Assembly: GCA_963989245.1 (NCBI GenBank)
Contig: OZ022342.1
Span: 13,348,995-13,412,994, forward strand
Reading direction: 5' to 3'
DNA length: 64,000 bases
From: Nansenia antarctica
Lineage: Eukaryota; Chordata; Actinopteri; Argentiniformes; Microstomatidae
Both the position numbers and the translations under genes were made by a program. The notes under the pieces were generated by a model. The model searched no databases and was not told the DNA's origin. It saw only the letters and a program-made list of their open reading frames with translations. This document shows, one piece after another, positions 49,255 through 61,666 of this stretch (within the stretch, counting starts at the first letter, position 1; each line of letters starts with the position of its first letter).

Positions 49255-50649
49255 GTCTGTGCTACCACACCACAGTAGTGAGTTGTTGCCTGGACAACAA
49301 CCTAGACCAGCTGGACGTGTTCCTGTCAGAACCATCCAGGTTCATACTGTCCTGATGTTGATTACCTTCCCAGGCCAGCTACATTAGCACATCTCTCCCT
49401 CTAGCAGTGTTGATGCGACCACGGTTTCCATGGTCCAGTCAGTGCTTTGGTTAAGAAGTGTCCTTGAGTGAGAGTTACGGCCTAGTAGACAACCTATGAC
49501 AAAGCAGTGAGGGAGTTTTAGTAGCAACGTCCGTTCAAACTACTCTTACTCCAACAGAACCATAAAGCAGGTTTTCTTTTTTTTATGGCCTGGTGTTTTA
49601 GTTTGTGTTGCTCTGCATGTACCAGGCAACACAGAGTTGGGCAGGGCGAGGATTCTCTGGATCCAGGTGTTCCTCAGTGGGCTCACACTGATAACTGCAG
49701 TGTGTGTGTGTGCGTGCACTTGTACGTGTGTGCGCGTGTGTGTGTGTGTGTGTCCGTCCCTACTCCTGGCTTTGATTCACTCCAGCTGGCCGGCTGGAAG
49801 CGGCTCCGAATTGGCCCAGGCTTGAATGCTGGGGAGAATTCATGCTTTGAATTGTAATTACTGTTGTATGTGAGGTTGTCCCGTCCCCTCCCTTTTCCTT
49901 TTCTTTTATCCCCACTAAGTTTCCATGTACAATCTAATGGGGGCTGTTGCTTTAAAGTGCTTTGTCTTTAAAACGCTGTTTTATAGGAAGGTTCTGTTGA
50001 ATTCGAGTGAAAGGTTTTATTTATTTTTTTAAATAAAAGAAATGAAAATGCTGTCATTTTCAGTGTTCCTTTTAAAGTCGACGGAGGCATGAAGCTCAAC
50101 GATCGATAACTCAGGACCGGTGTGAGAGGAAGAAGGGTCCTGTGTCTGAGAGCAGTAGAGAGATGTTGAGCACCTAGGCCCACTGGTGCAGCTGCTCTCG
50201 GGGAGGGAGGGATGAGAGATGGGAGAGAAATCCATAGAGCAACCCTCGACTGTCTACGTTCTCTGACAGAACCGTGTAGGGGCCAGCAGCCAACCAGGAG
50301 AACAGACGAGGTGGCAGATGGGTCTGCGCGGACTTAACCCTTCCCATGCCTCACGCGGCCTGTCTGTCTTAAGGCTTGGCCTCTCTCCATCCACCTCCGC
50401 GCTCGTCCAAACCAATCCAAGTCGTATCCACTATGGCAGAACCCTCTGTGTCTGGTGAGCTATGGTCAGGGTGACATATGGCCATCTCCATGGGGGGGGG
50501 TGCGTATGCAGTTTATATGCACTCCTCCTTTCTCTGCTTCTCTCTCTCTCATGCTGAGGAAGGCCTGGTGTATCTGCAGGTTTGTGGGGATGAAGACTCA
50601 CCACACCCCTGCCATGATAACCACCGGCTGTCTGCCAACTCGGTCAAAG

Positions 50650-51599
50650 TAGGGATGCACGATATGCATTTTTTCCAACTGATACCGATAACCGATGTTT
50701 ACCCGCTTCTCGTGGCAGATAACCGATATGATAACCGATATGAGAACAGATATAATTTCACAGTTGATAACCTGTAGTTCATGCACACCTGAAGGTAAGA
50801 AAGGCTGTCATCCAGGAAACCGGAAACAAATGCTGCTAACAGCTAGCGGCTAACAAAGCACAGCACTACGAAAGTTTAAACTCTATTTTAATAACATCAC
50901 AACATGCTGATAGAACATCAACATGCTAAAAACACATAACTACACAATTAGATGATCACACAGTCCTTGCTTTTGAACACGTCCTAAAACGAAAGTATAT
51001 TTACAAGCCATGTAAACCGATAGCCGATTACCGATAGCCTCCGGACAACAATAACAATGAATCAATTCCTCAAAGTATACATATTAAGAGAGCTATTTAT
51101 AGCGGTTTCACGTATGCGAATGGTGTAGCCCAGATATGCATTGTGCACATATTATGTGCATATACGACACGCGTGAAGCATTTCTGCGACACGCGTTTCT
51201 GTTAACTGTTTTCGTTCCCTCATCGCTGTATTCAATGCCAAAATCATATTCCTTCCATACAGCGTGCTTGCAATGGTGAATCTTCAGGTGACTTATGAGA
51301 TTCGTTGTGTTGTAACTCGTAGACCTTTGCCCTCCTCTCCGAACTTTTGCCGAACATTGCAAACGCACTATCTGCCTCAGAAACTCTGAAAAATGTCCAC
51401 ACCGGGGAAGCCATGTTTCGCTCTCGTCTCTACACTGCGTGGCTGTACGCAGGCGCAGCATCATGAGCGCGACAACCGGAACCGGAAATATTTCCGGCTT
51501 CATATTATCGGCTCTATATCGGCTAAAATTTAATTAAACCGATAAATATTTAATAACATTAATTTCCCAATATCGGGCCGATAATATCGTGCGTCCCTA
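50650..51599. mobile_element. hAT element F with BED-finger remnant
   Basis: Ends TAGGGATGCACGATAT and ATATCGTGCGTCCCTA form an inverted repeat with one mismatch. The 8-bp duplication GGTCAAAG is exact at 50642-50649 and 51600-51607. Many CCGATA motifs lie near both ends. On the minus strand at about 51245-51410 is the same BED zinc-finger exon as in element G. An 11-bp deletion relative to G removes the first Cys pair and shifts the frame. Length is 950 bp. Confidence 0.92.
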
Positions 51600-53660
51600 G
51601 GTCAAAGTTTGACGTCTTTCACCAATCGACCATCTTAAATGCGGAATTGGTCCACAGGATTTTACGTTCCTTGTTAACTCAATTCTTGCTGAGCCAAATT
51701 TCTGGATGGTGCCCCCTCTCTCCCTCCCCAAGCCACTGTGCTTTAAATAGAAGCCCCCTCAAGGAAGATCGATACAAACTCTAGGGTAATTAACGAGGAG
51801 TTACCTGTAGTAACCGTGAGTGTGTGTGTGTGTTTGTGGCGTGTTGGCGATCGGGGGGTGGGGTGAGTTGGGGGGGCTATAGGCCTAGCTATGGGGGAGG
51901 AGGAGGTTGTGCATAATTTGACCTGACTCCTATCCTGAAAGGACACCCAGGGTCACATTGCACATGGGCTCACAGCTCTGTTCTGTTCACAGGGGTTACA
52001 GTCTGGGGTTATGCTCACTCCCTCTCTCCCTCTCCCCTCTTTGTCCTTCTCTCTTTCTCATTCCACTCCTCCAACCTCTTAGGATCAAAAAGTAACCTTT
52101 CTAGTGACCCCTGGCTAAGACTTAATGACCTCCCAGCAACAGCCCAGGAGCCTCCATGCCATCCTCCACCACCACTGTTATTGTTTGGTCAGCAGTGACG
52201 AGAAACAGCAGCTCTTGGTCTTGAGGGCTGCTGCACTGAAAGGTAGCCTGTTGTGGATGTGGCGGTCTTAGAGGCTGGATAATGTGAAGTAGAGCACTCG
52301 GTTCATGGTTGTGTTCCAATATCTAAACGAGCATACCACATAGAAAGGATGGCCAATATACCTTGCTTCATTTCATGTTGTATGCATCTTGGAACGTATC
52401 CCCTGCCTGTGGGCCTGACTGGGCCTCCCCAATCCACAAATCAAGTGGACAGAAGGCCTCACAGTAGTCCCTGATTTTTTACTTTTTTGCTGTTTACTTT
52501 TCAGATTAAGTTGTCTGCTTCCACGCAGTGGTGCCTGCCAGACCCCTACTCCTACTGTCTGTCTTGGACAGGCTTCACTGCCCGTGTCACCGCCTCTCCT
52601 GTTTTACTTGGACTTAGAGCAGTCAGGAACTTCCACTCTGAAAAAGGCAATGAAGGGGAGAGGTGTGCGTGCTCGTGCTCGTGCTCGCGTGCGTGCACGC
52701 ATGGGCCGACTTCGTTTTTGTGACATGCTGGCAGTCACAAGACCAAAGCTAGGTCTCTCACTCTCCTGTGGTGTTGCCAGGTTACAAGGTCGCCTACCTT
52801 TTGATACTTTGTTACTTTATGGTCGGCCCTTAGGAGCACCACATGCCCCATTATTCAGCATTTGCGAGAGGCTGCTAAAAACTCTTTCAGCCTCGATATT
52901 GCACTCGTCTGGACCTGAAGCTCATCTTAAAAGTTCCATGGTTTAGTTAGTCAGTGCAACTATGGAAAATGTAGTTGAGGTTTTCTCTCTCTCTCCCCGT
53001 GTCCCTCAGCTAGGAATGTGGTGTTTCTGTCAAAATAGCAAGTCCCTGTCCCTGAGTTCAGAGTGCTCCACTTTCTGCTTGTTTGTCATGGAAGTATCCT
53101 GTAGTGACTCACAATGCAGGAATAGCTGATGTATTCTAGACCAAGATAGCTAGGCAATTATCATATTTTCATTTAATGTGTTTTTCCCCTCTCTCTCCCT
53201 CTCTGGAAATAAAGCATGTTTTCTTTCTTCTTTATCTCTGCTTGGTGTGTAATTGCTCTACATTGGTATAATCACCACACAGCCTAGCTTTGCTGCTGCT
53301 GCTGCAGCTTTTCTGTTGCAATGTGAGGCCTATACTATATGGCTGCAGTATTTATTAAAGGAGTATTCCATATTACTCCGTTAGCTCTTTAGTTTCTCTT
53401 TAGAAGTGTCCACCCTGTGTGTCAGTGTGGGTGCCTAGACGGTGCAGACCTGACATGGTCTCCCTAGCCCCCCCAGTCATCCAGGAGCATCCTGGGTTTG
53501 GAGATTCCATTGAGGGCTCATAACGGTGTGTGTGAGTCTCCCCCCCTCCCCTTAGGTGAGGGCATTATCTCTCCTTGCTTCTAGAACTCCATTATTTACC
53601 CGAGCACTGAGCTTGCCATAATACAATGTTCCATTAGATTGCATCAGCCAGAATTTTTGC

Positions 53661-53662
<2 letters not shown>

Positions 53663-53743
<81 letters not shown>
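53663..53743 (+). repeat. (CT)n microsatellite
   Basis: About 80 bp of CT on the + strand. Confidence 0.97.
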
Positions 53744-53745
<2 letters not shown>

Positions 53746-53769
53746 TCTGTCTCTCTACTGAGGTTTACA

Positions 53770-54175
53770 CATAAGGAAGCACCAATACCAGTTTTTCATT
53801 GCTGATACTGATGATAGTGAACTTTGAGTATCAGCCGTTACTGAATACCAATTCGATAGAAGACCCTTTTTTTTTAATGGTGCTTCCACCCCTTGAGACA
53901 CTTCGCAAATGTAGCAACAAACAGCTTTATTGGCGACTGTCTCAAACATTACGTCATTCCAGACCGCAGACGTCTTGTTATTGTTGTCACCACACTCACG
54001 TGTCATCTCAGCTGTGTGTCAGTCAAACGACGCCCGTGTTTGGCAAGTTTTTACGACAGTTTGCGTCATGACATCGGATCAGTGAATGGCATTCCCTTTC
54101 TCTGATTCAAGATCCAGCATTTTAGGCCAGTATCTGTCTCATACTGATGCTCAGTATCAGATGGGTTATAGATGG
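53770..54175. mobile_element. Decayed hAT-like element
   Basis: TAAGGAAGCACCAATACCAG at the left and CAGTATCTGTCTCATACTGA, then TGCTCAGTATCAG at the right are decayed forms of the GATACCGATA-type subterminal repeats of fish hAT elements. No exact ends or duplication. Confidence 0.4.
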
Positions 54176-55155
54176 GTTATTTCTAGTTATACAGCTACGT
54201 GCCATACTGTACTGTCGTACTGCTGACCCCCTCCATGTCGACTTCTCAGTCCTTGTGCAGTACCTTTTTCTTCATAGAGCCTCATTCATGAGGCGGAAGT
54301 GAGGATGGGCTTTGGTAATGGAGGTGAGCTGCTGTATACCAACGACGGAGGCAACAGCAGAGAGCCGTGGAGAAGTGAGGCCTTGGCTTGGTCCGCGGCT
54401 AGCAGCACAGCCCAGCTAACACTTCTAAGTCTGTTTGAAGGATCTGTGTGGACAAAGACAGCATGGTGTCATGTGAAAGTGCATGATGTCTGTTGTAGGT
54501 GTTTTTGCTGCTCTTGCTGCAAATGTCCAAATCATGATTCCTCTTTCACTGTTTTTACATGGTCATGGTTCTAGTCTCGGCTGTGTTGACATTACACAAT
54601 TGCCATTATAGCTTTAAAGCTGAATACAGGTAAGCCTAAATGTATTTCCCAATCCCAAACTTTTCCTCCAGAAAGTCCTCTTCACCCAAGGGAGTTTGGG
54701 GTGTGTGTGTGTGTTCGTGTGTTCGCGTGTTCGTGTGTTCGAGTTCGCGTGTGTGTTCGTTCTTCCCGTAAAATGAAATACTCTGTTAGTTGGACCTCTC
54801 CCTCTGTGCTGTATCAACTGTATCTCTGTTATCTCCCCTGCATTAGCAGCTGGCTCATCTAGCACATGTAAAGCTGTAGCTGTACCGGTCTGATTGGTAC
54901 ACTATGTAGCCAGCCTGCCTATGTTCTAGATGTAGTACGAGTGGCAGCTCCCAGGGCTAGGAGTGCTGAGAGAGCCGGGGGCTGCTGTTGCATTTTCTAT
55001 GAAGTACATTTCACCTCGGTGGGAAGTAGTGTGGTACATTCCTAATATCACACAGCCACGGCTTACATGCTACTCCCTTTCTACCTCTGCTGTCGTTTTA
55101 CTCCCTGTTGGGTACATTCGCCATATTTCCCACACCACTATTCCCTCCACCTTCT

Positions 55156-55157
<2 letters not shown>

Positions 55158-55215
<58 letters not shown>

Positions 55216-55240
55216 CTCTCTCTCTCTCTCGCTCTCTCTC
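55158..55240 (+). repeat. (CT)n microsatellite with CG interruptions
   Basis: About 80 bp of CT, with two TCGC interruptions near the right end. Confidence 0.97.
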
Positions 55241-55694
55241 TTCCCCCCTCGTTGTTTTCCTCACTGTATTAGACATATCCTCATTCAGTGTTATTCCTTC
55301 CTTCTGTGATCTAAGATAAACTAAACATTAGCCGTCCTACTCCGCCGCGGCGCTTACTGTTGTTAATAATCCCATATTCACTACAGTGCTCACCCGGCCC
55401 GGAGGAGAAGTAGATTAAAATACATCAGCCTGCGTCACAGATGTTTGTTTTTTTCCACTCCAAGGGAACACACAGTGAATGTTGAGACTCTGGAGCTCCT
55501 AATGCACATTGTGCTGTAATCTGGCCTCACGGCTACCGTCAGGGCTCAGAGAGGGAGGATCAGGTTGCACAGCAGTTGATGTTGGCTGTTCATATATGTT
55601 ACATACATAATAATATCTGTGATTTATCACGGTTGTTTAAGTTGCTGTAATATTTTCCCAAAGGATTCTAATTAACATGTTTCTAGCCTTGAGT

Positions 55695-56040
55695 TACTGT
55701 GATTTACCTGGGTCACCCTGATTACACATCAGTGCAATGCAGATAAAATGGGAGGAAAGAGTTTGGGAGCATCAGGGATGGGGGTGGGGGCGGGGGATTC
55801 AATGCAAATGAGCATACCTTAGGGGGGGGCACAGGACAGAATGGATTTCAATACGAATGAACCTGCCTTTTCACCTCTGCACCATTTACATAGACCCCAG
55901 ATCGGCTTTTTACATGGACCATGACTAGGTCTGCCACATGCAAAAGATTTAGCGATATGCCCTACTCCTGGTCAGTTTACACAGGCAACAGTACCGGCAA
56001 ATTACCGGGACAGGCCTCTGTGTAAACAGGGCTGTGTAAG
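55695..56040. repeat. Dispersed repeat, copy 2 of 2
   Basis: Partner of 43781-44041. This copy is longer: it also has CAGTTTACACAGGCAACAGT and GGCAAATTACCGGGACAGGC before CCTCTGTGTAAACAGGGCTG. Confidence 0.5.
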
Positions 56041-56155
56041 AGGGCTCCTAGTGAACACGTGTATTTTCTGGAGATGTGAGTCCCATCCCACGTATTAGCT
56101 GGCTGGTGGTGTAATGGTAACCCGACGAGCTGATCAATACCACCGTCGTCTCCAG

Positions 56156-56511
56156 AAGAGTGACTGGCCCTCCAGATCAGCCTAGGAGAAGAGCCTCAAC
56201 GGGTCTCCAGTTGCTGCAGTCCCACAGGGAGCTGAGAGTCCCACAGGGAGCTGAGAGTGCATCAGAAGTGTGCGGAGCTCTGCCGAAGAGAGACGTAATG
56301 GAAGTCTGGGAGCCGTCTTTCAAGGATGTGTAGGTCTGCTGGTCTCTGACGTCCTTGTGACCCTGGGCTGTTCAAGCCCATTCATGCGTCTTGGACAACA
56401 AAGCGACCGGGGGTCTGCGGAGGGTCCTGAAGGTCACGCAGCTGTTGCAGAGAAGGCAGCACCGGCCGTTTCCGCACCTCGCTCTCCTCTCTCGGAGGCC
56501 GGCCGAGCAAG
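56156..56511 (+). other. GC-rich, CpG-containing island; possible cryptic exon
   Basis: The stretch stands out from its surroundings by CpG content. A possible acceptor (GTCGTCTCCAG at 56145-56155) and a fair donor (GAGCAAG|GTACGC at 56511) bound 356 nt. Within it, the 19-base unit TCCCACAGGGAGCTGAGAG is tandemly duplicated (56220-56238, 56239-56257). There is no convincing protein. It could be an alternative ankrd11 5' exon or promoter, or nothing. Confidence 0.2.
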
Positions 56512-57717
56512 GTACGCAGTTTAGAGTGAGCACGGGATATTCTTATCCTCCGAGTCCTTTTAGTTGGCTGGCGAAGTTTGGGTGGGTGGCCGGCGTAATT
56601 TAAGTCAGTTTGTTGTAGCCACACGTTCGAATAGCACTTATCTTTTTTTTTAAATTTCTTTTCTTTTCAACTTTCAAATTTTTTCTCTTTACAACTGCAA
56701 TTTCTTAAGTTAACCACCATAGCCACCATTCTGAGCTGCAGAATGTCAACAAACTGGAGACCTATACGGGGCGGAACTAGAACGCCCAGCTGTGGAAATC
56801 CAAACGGGCTCGTTCACTTGGCTTGAAGCACCGGCTTTGAGCACTCGCTGGCCGCTAGTGAGCCTGGGTGCACCCACTGGCACCACTGCTGAGAAGCCCT
56901 GCTGTTGTTTTCTGTAAGGTGGAGATGGTGCCATGATTATATGTTGTCGGAACGGAGGCTTGGGCTGAGGCAGATGTTCTCTCTGAGCCAGGTCGTTGAG
57001 TTCAGCCGTTGCATTTCTATCAGACTGGAGAGGAGGAGAACCGCTTCATTGTTATTGTGACTAGGAACGTAGATCGCTTACAGACCGGTTTGGCTGTGGT
57101 TTTGTTGGTCCTGTAAGACCAGGCAGGCAGTGTTACCGTTTGTTCTTGTTCATATGCACATCACTTTGGCACGGTGCCAGGCCAGAACTTGTTATCTTTA
57201 TCGGTTTTTTCTTTGGATCAAAAGGTTGTAAGTAAAGGTAGGCTGTGTAAAGGTAAAGGTAGGCTGTGTTTTGAGTTAGATGACTGTAGATGCTACTGGA
57301 CATAACCTCTATACTCTAAACCAATCCCCAGCCTGAGGAAGATGCTTTTCCTCATGTTGTCTGTCCTCCATATCTAGGTGGAAAATAACCTTGTTACCAA
57401 GGCAGTAGGCTGGGCCGGAGGTATTAATATCCCCCAAAGTCTCTGTGGAGATGCAGATGTGTGTATTTGCTCTGCAGCACCCTGTCTCTAGTAATGGGTC
57501 CAAGCAGCACCTCCCCGCGTCACGTCCCCCCCCCCCCCCCCCCCAATGGGTTAAACTCAGTGGACGTTACTATGGCAACTGCCTCGTGGACAGCAGCGTT
57601 TGCGAGAGGAGGAGGGGATGGTGGTGGTGGGGTTGGATGTAATGGAGTGAGCGCTGGCTCTGTACGTGACAAGGAATGAGATGAGGCGGATATGCTGTTC
57701 ACTTGCCCCTGCGGAGA

Positions 57718-57731
57718 CACACACACACACA

Positions 57732-57769
<38 letters not shown>
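57718..57769. repeat. (CA)n microsatellite
   Basis: About 50 bp of CA with one GA step on the + strand. Confidence 0.95.
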
Positions 57770-57770
<1 letters not shown>

Positions 57771-57914
57771 GAGCGCAGCAGCAGAACAGAGCGGGCCTCC
57801 TCTCCTCTCCCCTGAGCCGGGGCCAGATAATCTACTAAGCTCCCAATTGCAATGCAGGCCCACCTGTTACTGCGGCCCAGCGTTCCCAATCCCAATGACT
57901 AATGCACGACAGAG

Positions 57915-57917
<3 letters not shown>

Positions 57918-57965
<48 letters not shown>
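57918..57965. repeat. (GT)n microsatellite
   Basis: About 48 bp of GT on the + strand. It forms an inverted pair with the (CA)n 150 bp upstream. Confidence 0.95.
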
Positions 57966-57968
<3 letters not shown>

Positions 57969-60365
57969 GAGGGTGTTGGGGGGGGCTGCTTTCCTGGAGG
58001 TGCTTCTTCTTTTTTTTTTCACATGGTACTCATTGAGAATGGAAATGGAATTGCATGAGAATCTGAATAAATGTGTACAATGGTTTGCCTTCCAGTGTTG
58101 GCCTAGATAAGGCCTGAGGAGTGTGGGATTTGTGGTTCAGAATTCTGCTTCTAGGCTTGGGAATTTGCCTTCTCAAAATCAAAGACATGAATGAAAAAGT
58201 ATATTTGCCATTGTGGCTGTAGGCCTACATTGTCATGCATATCGCTTGCAGGATATCTTCTGATCCACCTCTTCATTACCCCCCCCACACCGCCCCCCAA
58301 ACGAATTCTTAGATATGCACTCAGCATTTCCTTTCATAGTAGGCTATGTGTACAATCTCAGCACTCGCAGTGTTTGGTTAATGGCGATGTGTGTGTGGCC
58401 CTTCTCTGACACGGGCCTGAAGGAGTCTCTGTGGACCACTCCAGAGGGTCCGGTGAAGTGCTCATTTGTCCCAGGCTCCATATGCTTTTCATGGTGGCGC
58501 AAAGAGAGGAGTCGGAGAAGGCCGAATGAAAGAGCCAGTGTTGTCTGGTCAGCCCGGGGTTTCCAGAGCCTTGTCCAGAGCAGTTGGGTTTTTCCAGCCC
58601 TTCACTGACCATGTAGCTGAGCCTTGTTCTTCAAGGCCCCCCGGTGTTATCCCGGTCAACTGCTGGTCTCGTGGGCCATGACCACCGCCACCACCACCTT
58701 TGAGTAATGTGGGATGTTTTTACTGTAGGTCAGCACCAGGTGAAGGGAGTGGTGTGAAAGGGGGGAGAGATTTGAGTGCTCCACTCAAACGTCGGCTGTT
58801 CTCTCTCTTTGAATGTTTCAGTAATCCACAGGCATTGGTGTGTGTGCGTGTGTGTGTGTGTGTGTGTGTTTGTGGGGGGGGTTAGGGGTTATAGTCATGT
58901 TTGTGAAAGGTTTTCGAAAGAATTCCCATGACACCACCCACCCAACGCCGAGATGGTGAGGAGGAGAGGGAAAAGAGGAACCGTGGCCTTTTGGTCCAAG
59001 CCCCTCTGTACCCACACCTCCGAGGGGCCGAGGGGAAGTGAGCATCGCGTGGCGAGGCAGGGGCGGCGGCGTCTTCCCGCTCGTCCTCCCGGCGACGCTC
59101 AACGCTTTCCCCACTCGGCAGAAACGTGATCCTGAATAAATTGTCACACGCACACAGATTACCTTCACAGGATGTTATTTTGTGCAGGGAGGATGTTTGA
59201 AATGCCAGTCACAGGCACATGGCTCTCTCTCTCTCTCTCCTCCACTCCCTCTGTCTCTCTCCTGTCCCCCCCCCCCCAAGCCCCAGCCTCTCTGAGCAGC
59301 TCTTCTGTGTAGCAGCAGAGCAGCACACAATGTCGTGTTGCAGTACAGAGCCCTTTTGCTGAGCCGAGCCTGTCGCCCCTGCCTGCCTTGTTTGATGTCC
59401 TGTGGCCGGGTGGACAGGGACGGAGCAGGGCGCTCTGCCGAAACGTAATGAGGGAACATGTGAGCTGAACCAGGTTTCACAGAGAGAAGAAGAAGAAGAA
59501 GAAGGAGGAGGAGAGAGAGAGAGAGAGGCCACAGAGTTTATAGAGACCTCCTGATTTACGGCTGCAGTATTATTCACGCCATTTCAGCCCCCTCCCCCCT
59601 CCTCCTTCTCGCTGGCTTTCTCAATGGCCCTTTTACCCGCTTTATCTCTCCTTTCAGCCTTTGCTTTTTCCCTCTCTCCTTTCCCGTCATTCTTTTAATG
59701 AGCGCCGCCCCCCCTTCTCTCCCTTCAGCTGGCTATGAGAGATGAGCCATCTGAGGGGATGGATGGAGGGAGGGAGGGAGGGAGGGAGGCAGGAGGGAGC
59801 CAGGCCCTGGGCATTTGACAGAGTAGTGAGACACAGCAGGGGGTGAGAAGCTATATATAGAGTGGCTTTGGAGCAGTGATGTCATGGGCCAGAGGAGAGA
59901 TGGAGGCCCAGGCTGTGTTTGAGGGCAGGGAGAGGAAAGTAAAACGGCCTGATTCTTGAACAGGGGAAAATAACAGCAACCAGTTAGCCAAAAACAATCG
60001 ACAATCCTGTGTTGTGGGAATGCATATTTCCTGTATCTACTCCTCCACACGCACTAGGTTTGGGTGGTAATATGGTAATACGGTTTCTTGTGGTATTTGA
60101 AAATAGCAACAGTGTCCATTTCAATACTGTCATAAAGAAAACATCTGCTGTGCAATCTGCACATATACAATAAACGTGATACATTTTAAAATTGTTTTTA
60201 TATGTTTATGTTTATGTACTGTGTGATCATCTAGTAATGTGTTTTTAGCATGTTCATGTTCTATCAGCATGTTGTTACGTGTAGGGATGCACGATATGCA
60301 TTTTTTCCAACCGATACCGATATTTACCCGCTTCTCGTGGCCGATAACCGATACCGATACCGATA

Positions 60366-60468
60366 TTATTATTTTATTTTTTCTTTCCTAGCACCAGGGG
60401 AGCCCCCCTCCCAAATTTCATTGTTTGGTACCTGTACTATATCAATGACAATAAAGACCATTCAGATA
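60366..60468 (+). mobile_element. LINE 3' tail inside element G
   Basis: TTTTCTTTCCTAGCACCAGG to AATAAAGACCATTC is the same LINE 3' end as at 9493-9602 and 28870-28955. Element F lacks it at the equivalent place, so F acts as the empty-site allele. Confidence 0.8.
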
Positions 60469-60713
60469 TAATTTCACAGTTGATAACCTGTAGTTCATGC
60501 ACACCTGAAGGTAAGAAAGGCTATGTAGTGAGCAAAGATTGATGATTTAATATTCCATAGTGATCTCACCAAATCTAACTTACATCACTATTGTTAACAC
60601 AACAAAGAGAACACTTCTGAGTCTTCAAATGTTCATTTATTATTTCCTCTAACAAACAGAATCTGTTATAGACAGTGCACAATGCTTTTTTTAGCCAAAG
60701 TTCATAAAGATCT

Positions 60714-61400
60714 TATGTTAACCGTAGCTTTAGACAGTATACTGTATGTTTACATGTATATGTTAACCATAGCTTTAGACAGTATACTGTATGTTTACAT
60801 GTACATGTTAACCATAGCTTTAGACAGTATACTGCATGTTTACATGTCATGTACATGTTAACCATAGCTTTAGACAGTATACTGTATGTTTACATGTATA
60901 TGTTAACCATAGCTTTGACAGTATACTGTATGTTTACATGTCATGTACATGTTAACCATAGCTTTAGACAGTATACTGTATGTTTACATGTACATGTTAA
61001 CCATAGCTTTAGACAGTATACTGTATGTTTACATGTACATGTTAACCATAGCTTTAGACAGTATACTGTATGTTTACATGTCATGTACATGTTAACCATA
61101 GCTTTAGACAGTATACTGTATGTTTACATGTACATGTTAACCATAGCTTTAGACAGTATACTGTATGTTTACATGTATATGTTAACCATAGCTTTAGACA
61201 GTATACTGTATGTTTACATGTACATGTTAACCATAGCTTTAGACAGTATACTGCATGTTTACATGTACATGTTAACCATAGCTTTAGACAGTATACTGCA
61301 TGTTTACATGTATATGTTAACCATAGCTTTAGACAGTATACTGCATGTTTACATGTATATGTTAACCATAGCTTTAGACAGTATACAGTATCTTTACATG
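60714..61400 (+). repeat. 45-bp minisatellite, about 15 copies, inside element G
   Basis: The unit contains AACCATAGCTTTAGACAGTA then TACTGTATGTTTACATG. Copies start near 60721, 60766, 60811, 60861, 60906, 60955, 61000, 61045, 61095, 61140, 61185, 61230, 61275, 61320 and 61365. Most are 45 bp. Three are 50 bp, with an extra TCATG. One copy has a 1-bp deletion. Because 45 is a multiple of 3 the array is open in several frames, but the long frames are not evidence of a gene. Confidence 0.95.
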
Positions 61401-61420
61401 TATATTCATTACATGTAAGT

Positions 61421-61666
61421 TCATGAAATCCACAATGGCTTTTTTTTCGCGGCTAGGCTAACGTGTTCTGCTACAACGAGTGCTTGATATTCCTTCCATA
61501 CAGCGTGCTTGCAATGGTGATTCTTCAGGTGACTTATTAGATTCGTTGTGTTGTAACTCGTAGACCTTTGCCCTCCTCTCCGAACTTTTGTTGAACATGT
61601 ATTGCAAATTGCAAACGCAATATCTGCCTTAGAAATTGTGAAGAATGTCCACACCGGGGAAGGCAT
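61421..61666 (-). pseudogene. hAT transposase N-terminal BED zinc-finger remnant
   Basis: ATG at 61666 opens MPSPVWTFFTISKADIAFAI, then CNTC, KVRRGGQRSTSYNTTNLISH and LKNHH. The CxxC ... HxxxH spacing and the W/F-rich start match a BED finger, the DNA-binding module at the N-terminus of many hAT transposases. The frame runs about 81 residues and the catalytic RNase-H-like domain is absent, so it is a fragment. A frameshifted copy lies in element F. Confidence 0.75.

Noticed and set aside
57780..57915. Possible conserved non-coding element between two microsatellites (AATCTACTAAGCTCCCAATT region)
   Set aside because: It looks less repetitive than its flanks, but without a cross-species alignment I cannot support conservation.
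60849..61426. 189-residue repetitive open frame (MYMLTIALDSILYVY-type repeats)
   Set aside because: It is the translation of the 45-bp minisatellite; any array with a unit divisible by three stays open. There is no independent sign of coding.
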